Positions 6,682 to 11,498 of a DNA stretch of 11,498 nucleotides are shown in pieces. The translations under genes and the position numbers were made by a program. The DNA lies in the NCBI GenBank assembly GCA_018062515.1, contig JAGOSC010000066.1, forward strand, positions 1-11,498. Reading direction: 5' to 3'. Within the stretch, counting starts at the first letter, position 1. Each line of letters begins with the position of its first letter. The notes under the pieces are model-generated. The model had not been told where the DNA came from and ran no database searches. It worked only from the letters and a program-made list of their open reading frames with translations. Source of the DNA: Candidatus Omnitrophota bacterium (GTDB taxonomy: Bacteria; Omnitrophota; Gorgyraeia; Zapsychrales; Zapsychraceae).

Positions 6682-6888
6682 TTAATTACAGTTACATTGG
6701 TTTACATACTCTTCGACTTCTTTTTCTGCTTCTTTTTTTGATTTACCGTACTTTTCCTGAATTAAACCGACTAGCTGTTCAGCTTTTCCATTGATTCGAT
6801 CAATTTCGTCATCGGTTAATTCACCCCACTTTTCTTTAGCACGTCCTTTCATTTGTTTCCATTTTCCTTTTAGAATGTCTGAGTTCAT
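6682..6888 (-). CDS. CsbD family stress protein, 68 aa
   Basis: The sequence MNSDILKGKWKQMKGRAKEK followed by WGELTDDEIDRINGKAEQLVG and a Lys/Glu-rich helical tail is the complete CsbD-like domain. Members are small, highly charged helical proteins induced by general stress in many bacteria (the sigma-B regulon in Bacillus, YjbJ in E. coli) with no known biochemical activity. The start at 6888 is chosen because it has an excellent AAAGGAGGT with 5-nt spacing; the frame could be extended to an ATG at 6909, but that would place the ribosome site inside the coding region. The tail ends in an unusual NQCNCN with two cysteines. It lies 33 bp after the lipoprotein gene. Confidence 0.95.
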   Translation of the reverse strand: MNSDILKGKWKQMKGRAKEKWGELTDDEIDRINGKAEQLVGLIQEKYGKSKKEAEKEVEEYVNQCNCN

Positions 6889-6921
6889 AATTACCTCCTT
6901 TGAAGGCACTATGTATCAAAA

Positions 6922-7116
6922 CTAATCTATTTTATCAGCAGCGCGGTGAAGAGCATCGCCGGTCTTATCTGCGGCATCTTCAATAGCAGCACCTGTTCGC
7001 TCTGCAGCATCTTCAACTTTTTCATCGACGGAAGTTTTGGCACAACCGTTAGCCCCAGCGAGAGCTAGAAGGCACATTAATGCTAAAAATAGATTCTTTA
7101 ATTTCATAACTTTCAT
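6922..7116 (-). CDS. Small lipoprotein with Ala/Asp-rich helical repeat (64 aa)
   Basis: The protein begins MKVMKLKNLFLALMCLLALA and reaches a lipobox-like AGANGC, giving a predicted lipidated Cys at residue 25. The mature 40 residues are an Ala/Glu/Asp-rich helix with repeat-like units VEDAAERTGAAIEDAADKTGDALHRAADK, similar in style to entericidin-like or osmotically induced small lipoproteins. The start at 7116 is preferred over an upstream ATG at 7152 because AAAGGAG lies just before it and the upstream extension is highly charged and would spoil the signal peptide. Asn at -2 of the lipobox is not ideal. It probably sits as a short amphipathic helix on a membrane. The 77-bp gap to the yqjE-like gene may hold its own promoter, but I see none that is convincing. 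Confidence 0.85.
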   Translation of the reverse strand: MKVMKLKNLFLALMCLLALAGANGCAKTSVDEKVEDAAERTGAAIEDAADKTGDALHRAADKID

Positions 7117-7193
7117 GTATTTCTCCTTTTTATTTTTTGGTATACCAGCCACTATCCTACGTCGACTGGGTGAAAACTTTCATACTCCGTTTA

Positions 7194-7577
7194 TTAATTT
7201 TTATCTTTTAATACGTCGAGTAATATCTCATTACCTCTAAACATTCTTAGCCATCTTCGTTCCGAAAATAAGTTTAGAAAACATATTAAAGTGCCCATCA
7301 TATAGATCATGACAGCTATACTGGTAATCCATAGACGAGTTGTGAGGCTAAAAGGAGCGTATATCAGGATCATTACGTGCAATATAACAACGCTGCTTAC
7401 AGCCAATGTCAAACAGGCAATAATGCCTATGGCCGTAAGCATGATTTCTCTTATAGACTGAACCAATTTAATGTAGACGGCGGAACCTTTGATCTTGGCT
7501 AATTCCAACGTCCGTCGAGAAGTCAGCCCTAATGTTTGACACAGCATTGTTTCAAATGCACTTTTGATGCGTATCAT
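7194..7577 (-). CDS. YqjE-like two-TM membrane protein (phage holin 3_6 / DUF1469 type)
   Basis: A 127-residue protein with two long hydrophobic helices at about 45-72 and 79-104 separated by a short loop (FSLTTR), a basic amphipathic N-terminus (TSRRTLELAKIKG) and a charged C-terminus. This topology, and the position directly after a DUF883-like gene, match YqjE, the partner of YqjD in E. coli. The ATG at 7577 overlaps the TAA of the upstream gene by one base (TAATG), so the two are translationally coupled. Primary-sequence motifs of the family are weak, so the family call leans partly on context. Confidence 0.75.
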   Translation of the reverse strand: MIRIKSAFETMLCQTLGLTSRRTLELAKIKGSAVYIKLVQSIREIMLTAIGIIACLTLAVSSVVILHVMILIYAPFSLTTRLWITSIAVMIYMMGTLICFLNLFSERRWLRMFRGNEILLDVLKDKN

Positions 7578-7951
7578 TACAGGTTATCCTCATTTTTTTG
7601 ACGATGCCCCACTAAAAAACCCAGAGCTGCCGCTGTTAAACCTACGCCGGCAATAAATAAATACGGATTTTCCTCAATTCGTTTATCCACGTCTTTTACC
7701 TTGGCGCGTAAGGTTTTATCTAAATCTTTATAAATTTGCTGGCCATTGTTCAGTTTCTCTTTGATGACTTCTTCCCCATGAGCCACTGCATCCTTTAAGG
7801 CGTGGCGAATGCCGGAAGTACTTAAAAACATACTTTTAATATTTTCGTAATTCCCGTCAATATGACTTAATAACTCTGTACGCTTATCCTGTGCTGCTTC
7901 TTCTAATAACTGAAGAGCATTGTTGATTTGGCTTTTGCTGTATTTTCTCAT
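7577..7951 (-). CDS. DUF883-like (YqjD/ElaB type) tail-anchored protein
   Basis: A 124-residue protein with a charged helical N-terminal region (about 1-90) and one C-terminal transmembrane helix in ENPYLFIAGVGLTAAALGFL (93-112) ending VGHR. The ENP-x-hydrophobic-G-x-G-x-LG-x-L-x-G-[HR]R pattern is the DUF883 tail; family members YqjD, ElaB and YgaM are inner-membrane proteins, and YqjD binds ribosomes in stationary phase. Ribosome association here is inference only. The ATG at 7951 has AGGAGAT upstream. It leads the run of small stress genes and lies below compound promoter copy 2. Confidence 0.85.
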   Translation of the reverse strand: MRKYSKSQINNALQLLEEAAQDKRTELLSHIDGNYENIKSMFLSTSGIRHALKDAVAHGEEVIKEKLNNGQQIYKDLDKTLRAKVKDVDKRIEENPYLFIAGVGLTAAALGFLVGHRQKNEDNL

Positions 7952-8009
7952 TTTGATCTCCTCCCCTATTTTCCATTGATACGTAAAAAGAATTTGTCCA
8001 TCTAAGATA

Positions 8010-8097
8010 ATTATGGGCGAAATAGCTTTTATTTTCTATCAGACGATGCTGATTAAAAAGTAGGACAAACTGCTCTATATGTAAGACTTCTCTGACG
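8010..8097 (-). promoter_or_regulatory. Compound promoter element, copy 2 (yqjD-like operon)
   Basis: Reading the minus strand: a GacA-like palindrome (8097-8080; plus-strand TGTAAG-ACTTCT-CTGACG, 10 of 12 half-site bases), TCCTAC (8065-8060), 6 nt, the inverted repeat ATCAG-CATCGT-CTGAT (8053-8038), 22 nt and a CATAAT -10-like hexamer (8015-8010). The predicted transcript start near 8003 gives a leader of about 50 nt before the yqjD-like ATG. The element fills most of the 151-bp gap after the 468-residue gene; no terminator for that gene is visible in the gap. Confidence 0.6.
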
Positions 8098-8102
8098 AAA
8101 AG

Positions 8103-9509
8103 TTAGTATTGATGCCATTTTACAGCGTAGCGCCCGGCCTTTTCGACGAGAAATTGCTCAAACTCCTGAAAAGTAAGGGGCTGTATCGGGTCGTCATATA
8201 AAGGAAGTTTCTTTTTTAAATCCTCATGATATTTAAGAAATGTGCCAAAATCGGATGGATAAAGATCTTCGTTGACACCGATAAATTCCCCGGAACTGTG
8301 TGCAAGACTCAGTATTTTTCTCCAATATTCAATCGTGGTTAATCCTACCCCTTCCTTTACGCCATTGGACATCAACATGAGATAGGCCATTTCGAAGGAA
8401 TTATTCGTTAAGTACTTCTTAGCGACTTCATAAGAACAGAGTGTATTAAAAGTCAACCAAAGAGGAACACTGCGGCTTCTGATCGCCCAATATGGTTCCA
8501 GCAGTCCAAAGTTTTCAATCAAGATTTTGTCTGACCGGCAGTTCCTTTTCGTATACCACCATTGATACAAATCGGCGACGAATGGGCTCAAGTCCTCCGG
8601 ATCGCAAAATTGTAATCGGTAAAAAGGTAGATTATTTTTATCAGCAAATTCTTTATATGAAACCAAGGCTTCTTCCCGAAATCCCCATTCCGCCTCCGGG
8701 ATTTCATGCTCGGGCGGATAAAAATCCCATTTTTTCACCGGCGCGTTAACTCTTTTTAAAAATTGAGTAACTTCTTCTCCTCCGTCGAGATATTCCTTCG
8801 CGCTTAACCCGCCAAAACCTCCTATCTGAAAATAATGCCTGTCTTGAACCTTATACGACGGCCAAAGATATTTGCATTCAATAGAGATAATAGGCGAGCG
8901 CGGAATTAAATTTTCATTTAAAAATTGATGATAAGGTTCTTCCAGGCTAAGAAATTTTATACGGAAATAACCCATTTTTGTGACCATTAACCGGTCTTGA
9001 AGTGGATCATGCATTTGATGGACAAAAAGTTGTGGATTAGCTTTGAGAAAGGGTTTGATCGCGTCTCGTCCCCAATCGACATCTTTTTTGAGTTCGTCGG
9101 CCTCCATTTTACGCCGCATGGCAATTAAAAATGTCTGCGGAAGCCAGGGTATGGCGAGCGCCGCGGCTAAGTGAATGGCTGCGCCGTTCGACGAGCCAAA
9201 AATCGCTCCAGGAAATTTTCCTTTTGGATATCGCGATGTGACCCAATGAGCAATTTCTTCAGACTTTAAATCATGGAGTTTATTTTCCGGCAAGGCATCA
9301 AAATAGCCACTCCACCGGTATATTTCTCCCCGAATTTTATTAGGGATCGCATTCAAACATTTTCCAACCGACGATGGCACATTCTCAGCCACCCCCACAC
9401 CTTTAAAAGGTTTACCTTTTAAGTAATTGCTCAAAGCCGTCAGCATGGCCGTGCAGGAATCAAACTGAATGATTTTATCCCTAATCTCATTGAGACTTTT
9501 TACTTTCAC
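8103..9509 (-). CDS. Unrecognised 468-aa protein with GSSNG nucleophile-elbow-like motif
   Basis: I do not recognise this protein with confidence. It has no signal peptide. The segment GAIFGSSNGAAIHLAAALA (101-119) has the beta-strand, G-x-S-x-G, helix look of an alpha/beta-hydrolase nucleophile elbow with S107 as candidate nucleophile. The rest is rich in aromatic residues (YQWWYTKRNC, EPYHQFLNENL, KYLWPSYKVQDRHYFQ), unlike small esterases, and the acid and His of a triad cannot be assigned. The start is a GTG at 9509 with no Shine-Dalgarno site; no ATG is available upstream before the preceding stop, and the next Met is residue 22. It lies 69 bp after the cardiolipin synthase gene and carries its own compound promoter (copy 3). 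A serine hydrolase acting on a membrane-related substrate is possible but unproven. Confidence 0.8.
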   Translation of the reverse strand: MKVKSLNEIRDKIIQFDSCTAMLTALSNYLKGKPFKGVGVAENVPSSVGKCLNAIPNKIRGEIYRWSGYFDALPENKLHDLKSEEIAHWVTSRYPKGKFPGAIFGSSNGAAIHLAAALAIPWLPQTFLIAMRRKMEADELKKDVDWGRDAIKPFLKANPQLFVHQMHDPLQDRLMVTKMGYFRIKFLSLEEPYHQFLNENLIPRSPIISIECKYLWPSYKVQDRHYFQIGGFGGLSAKEYLDGGEEVTQFLKRVNAPVKKWDFYPPEHEIPEAEWGFREEALVSYKEFADKNNLPFYRLQFCDPEDLSPFVADLYQWWYTKRNCRSDKILIENFGLLEPYWAIRSRSVPLWLTFNTLCSYEVAKKYLTNNSFEMAYLMLMSNGVKEGVGLTTIEYWRKILSLAHSSGEFIGVNEDLYPSDFGTFLKYHEDLKKKLPLYDDPIQPLTFQEFEQFLVEKAGRYAVKWHQY

Positions 9510-9516
9510 AGAAAGT

Positions 9517-9583
9517 ATTATGTATAGAATGGAGGTCTTACGAAATCGGTGTGCACCGATTTTTATGTAGGAAATTTCTTACA
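9517..9583 (-). promoter_or_regulatory. Compound promoter element, copy 3 (468-aa protein gene)
   Basis: Reading the minus strand: a GacA-like palindrome (9583-9566; plus-strand TGTAGG-AAATTT-CTTACA, 11 of 12 half-site bases) whose distal half contains TCCTAC (9572-9567), 6 nt, the inverted repeat ATCGG-TGCACA-CCGAT (9560-9545), 22 nt and a CATAAT -10-like hexamer (9522-9517). The element begins over the stop codon of the cardiolipin synthase gene. The predicted transcript start falls at about 9510, within a base or two of the GTG start at 9509, so the message would be leaderless or nearly so. Confidence 0.6.
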
Positions 9584-11045
9584 GGATAGGAGATATTAAT
9601 CTAAGAAGAGAGTTTCTTAATCGCTTAGCTAAAGACAGTTGAGCCAAATCGGTCAATTTAATTTCTGTCGAAAATTTCAGGTCTTCCGCGATTTGTTCAT
9701 CGAGCTGTTTAGTCAATTCTTTGTTATAAAACACACCGTTGACTTCATAATTTAACCGTAAACTTCGAATGTCAAAATTGGTGGTTCCAATCGAACAAAT
9801 TTTCCCGTCGACGGTGAACATCTTGGCATGCAAAAATCCCTTCTGATATTGGAAGATTTGAACACCAGCCTTAAGTAATTCATCGAAATATGAAAAAGCC
9901 GCCCAAAAGGGGATTACATTATCGGGAACGCCCGTCATCAAAATAGTCACTTTAACTCCGCGCATCGCGGCTGTTTTTAAAGCCATTAATAAACTTTCTT
10001 CCGGAATAAAATACGGCGAGACAATACAAATTTCTTTATGAGCCATACAGATCACGGAAAAGTATAAATGAAGAATGGCTGGCCACGGCGAATCAAATCC
10101 TGACGTAGGAAACTGAACCGCCAAATTTCCTTCTGTACTCGGACTCTGAGGTATAAGCGGAAAATATTTTTCATTAAAAATATCGTCGGTATGCACCGTA
10201 TTGTACCAATCGATGGCGAAGATCGCTTGTAAAACATTAACTGCCTCGCCTTCAAGCCTGAAATGAGTGTCCCGCCATGTCTCATACTTTTTCCCGCCGT
10301 CAATATACTCTTGGCCTACATTCATCCCTCCCATATAGGACACTTTTCCATCGATAACTACTATTTTTCGATGGTTCCTAAAATTAATGGTATGAAATTT
10401 AAACGGGGATAAATAATTAAAGAAAGAATACATCTGAATGCCTTCTTTACGTAAAGATTTGATATACGGCTGGCTGAGCGTAAAGAAACATCCCGAAAAA
10501 TCGAATAATATCTTAATTTCGACCCCTTCTTTGACCTTTCGGATTAGCACCTCTCTCATTCTATCTCCGACGGGATCATTCGAACGCCAAATAAAATATT
10601 CCAAATGAATGAAAGACTTGGCCTTTTCAATATCCGCAATTAGACTGTCAAATTTTTCCTGACCGGTGTGAAAAACTTTAATTTTATTTCTCGTTGTTAA
10701 GAGTGCCCGTGAACTTTTATAAAGGAGAGCAACTAAGTCCTCTTCATGCAATCCGGGGGACTTAGTCATCTCTTTAAGCATCTCCGCCTGCAAATCATCG
10801 GTAGGCTTAAATAAGGTAAGTAAATTCTTAGCAATGTATTGGGGAAGTTTTCTTTTACGGTCATAACTTTTCTTCCAATTTCTACCGGAAACTAAGTACA
10901 AGGCAAACCCAAACCCCGGCATAAGCACAAATATTAGAATCCAGGCAAACGTTTCCACCGGCGTTCGATTATCCAAAAGGAGAATAATGACCGTGAAGAC
11001 TAAATACATTTGAAACAATAAAATTAAGTATGCTGATACTCCCAT
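9579..11045 (-). CDS. cls: Cardiolipin synthase, ClsA type (phospholipase D superfamily)
   Basis: A 488-residue enzyme that condenses phosphatidylglycerol (or PG with another phospholipid) into cardiolipin at the inner membrane. Two N-terminal helices (about 3-24 and 31-52) form the PLDc_N anchor. Two complete HKD motifs follow: H225-x-K227-x4-D232 in NHRKIVVIDG and H406-x-K408-x4-D413 in LHAKMFTVDG, each followed by the expected G/S-T-x-N segment (MGGMNVGQEY and IGTTNFDIRS). Length matches ClsA (about 480-490) rather than the shorter ClsB, which lacks the double-helix anchor. The ATG at 11045 has AAGGA upstream and lies 9 bp after the phosphatase-family gene, so the two are co-transcribed. 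Its last codons overlap the compound regulatory element of the next gene. Confidence 0.96.
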   Translation of the reverse strand: MGVSAYLILLFQMYLVFTVIILLLDNRTPVETFAWILIFVLMPGFGFALYLVSGRNWKKSYDRKRKLPQYIAKNLLTLFKPTDDLQAEMLKEMTKSPGLHEEDLVALLYKSSRALLTTRNKIKVFHTGQEKFDSLIADIEKAKSFIHLEYFIWRSNDPVGDRMREVLIRKVKEGVEIKILFDFSGCFFTLSQPYIKSLRKEGIQMYSFFNYLSPFKFHTINFRNHRKIVVIDGKVSYMGGMNVGQEYIDGGKKYETWRDTHFRLEGEAVNVLQAIFAIDWYNTVHTDDIFNEKYFPLIPQSPSTEGNLAVQFPTSGFDSPWPAILHLYFSVICMAHKEICIVSPYFIPEESLLMALKTAAMRGVKVTILMTGVPDNVIPFWAAFSYFDELLKAGVQIFQYQKGFLHAKMFTVDGKICSIGTTNFDIRSLRLNYEVNGVFYNKELTKQLDEQIAEDLKFSTEIKLTDLAQLSLAKRLRNSLLRLISPIL

Positions 11046-11054
11046 AAAATTTCC

Positions 11055-11498
11055 TTACAACTTAAAGTCAGCGATGACCGGCAAATGATCCGACGCTGCT
11101 TGGGTGACTTTGGTCGCCGGAATCTCGACGGAATCCAAGCGAATATTTCCCCTATAAAATATGTGATCCAGCTCAAACAATGGATATCGGCTGGGAATTG
11201 TCCTTCTGTGACTGGCGCGCTTGATATCAGATTTCGCCTCTTTGAGATTTTGTCCTATAAGTTCAAACACAGTAGACTTCGGGCCCGCATTAAAATCACC
11301 ACAAAAAACTACCGGTATATTTTCTTGAATGCCGCCCATCCATTCCTGACTTAAAATGGTTTTAATTTGCAACTCTCTTTCTTTGGATCTAAGCCCTAAG
11401 TGCGTATTAAAAAAATGGATTTCACGGTCTTCAATTTTTATACTCGCCCAGATCATTTCACGCGGCTCAAACAAATGTTTAAATACCGGGACGTGCAG
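11055..11498 (-). CDS. Endonuclease/exonuclease/phosphatase (EEP) family protein, N-terminus cut by window edge
   Basis: The last 147 residues are visible and the frame is open through the right edge, so the true start lies outside. Conserved EEP blocks are present: FFNTHLG with the catalytic-type His (29-35), VVFCGDFNAGP with the Asp/Asn pair (63-73), ELDHIFYR (109-116) and ASDHLPVIADF with the terminal catalytic Asp-His (135-145). Members cleave phosphodiesters or phosphate esters of nucleic acids, inositides or lipids using a divalent metal. The pairing with a cardiolipin synthase 9 bp downstream copies E. coli ybhP-clsB, so a role in phospholipid metabolism is attractive, but YbhP's substrate is itself unsettled. 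The first six or so EEP motifs are missing here only because of the window boundary. Confidence 0.92.
   Translation of the reverse strand: MHVPVFKHLFEPREMIWASIKIEDREIHFFNTHLGLRSKERELQIKTILSQEWMGGIQENIPVVFCGDFNAGPKSTVFELIGQNLKEAKSDIKRASHRRTIPSRYPLFELDHIFYRGNIRLDSVEIPATKVTQAASDHLPVIADFKL

Noticed and set aside
7138..7147. TGGTATACCA palindrome before the lipoprotein gene as terminator or extended -10 promoter
   Set aside because: The stem is too short for a terminator, an A-run rather than a T-run follows on the transcribed strand, and no -35 lies at a usable distance.
7160..7170. TCCTAC on the plus strand upstream of the lipoprotein gene as a fourth compound element
   Set aside because: It is in the opposite orientation and has no ATCRG-N6-CYGAT partner at the required spacing.
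9543..9562. Perfect hairpin AAATCGGTG/CACCGATTT as an intrinsic terminator after cardiolipin synthase
   Set aside because: On the minus strand the stem is followed only by CG and then mixed bases, with no U-tract; the T-run lies on the plus-strand side where no gene needs terminating. Its alignment with the other two compound elements makes an operator more likely.
10107..10112. GTAGGA inside cardiolipin synthase as another element copy
   Set aside because: The inverted repeat and the -10 spacing are absent and the site is within coding sequence.

Overview
This window is a tightly packed stretch of a bacterial chromosome at roughly 40% GC, with every supported gene on the minus strand. The envelope-type proteins (a lipoprotein, an exported coiled-coil protein, a YqjD/YqjE-like pair, a cardiolipin synthase) suggest a diderm bacterium. 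Many small stress-associated families occur together (CsbD, DUF1328, DUF883-like, PRC-barrel, a short protein with the ESFPASDPPAW motif). No rRNA or taxon-specific marker is present, so the phylum is not resolved; an uncultured environmental lineage is my guess only. I see no mobile elements, tRNAs, CRISPR arrays or transfer signs.

In the direction of transcription (right to left): (1) 11498-9579, the end of an endonuclease/exonuclease/phosphatase-family gene followed 9 bp later by a full-length ClsA-type cardiolipin synthase, an arrangement like E. coli ybhP-clsB. (2) 9509-8103, an unrecognised 468-residue protein with a GSSNG motif and a GTG start. (3) 7951-6069, a run of small genes: DUF883-like YqjD, a YqjE-like two-TM protein, a small lipoprotein, CsbD, a stand-alone response-regulator receiver domain and a hydrophilic 67-residue protein. 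(4) 6015-4721, a possible 32-residue membrane peptide, DUF1328, an exported coiled-coil protein and a 50-residue ESFPASDPPAW protein. (5) 4494-3886, a double PRC-barrel protein. (6) 3794-1, a large six-hairpin glycosidase-like protein, a TVP38/DedA-type membrane protein and a GT4 glycosyltransferase cut by the window edge.

The most striking signal is regulatory. Three promoter regions, upstream of the 468-residue gene, the yqjD-like gene and the PRC-barrel gene, share one compound architecture on the minus strand: TCCTAC, 6 nt, an inverted repeat ATCRG-N6-CYGAT, 21-22 nt, then a -10-like hexamer. Each also carries an 18-bp palindrome close to the GacA/UvrY-type consensus TGTAAG-N6-CTTACA. It lies at the same distance from the -10 in two regions and exactly 21 bp closer in the third. 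This looks like a local regulon, probably of envelope or general stress genes, controlled by an activator with a class-II-like site and perhaps a NarL/LuxR-type response regulator. The stand-alone receiver gene in the middle of the cluster could belong to the same signalling circuit, but this is inference.

Taken together the window reads as envelope-maintenance and stress-adaptation genes: phospholipid and possibly glycolipid synthesis, membrane-anchored small proteins, and stress proteins under shared control.
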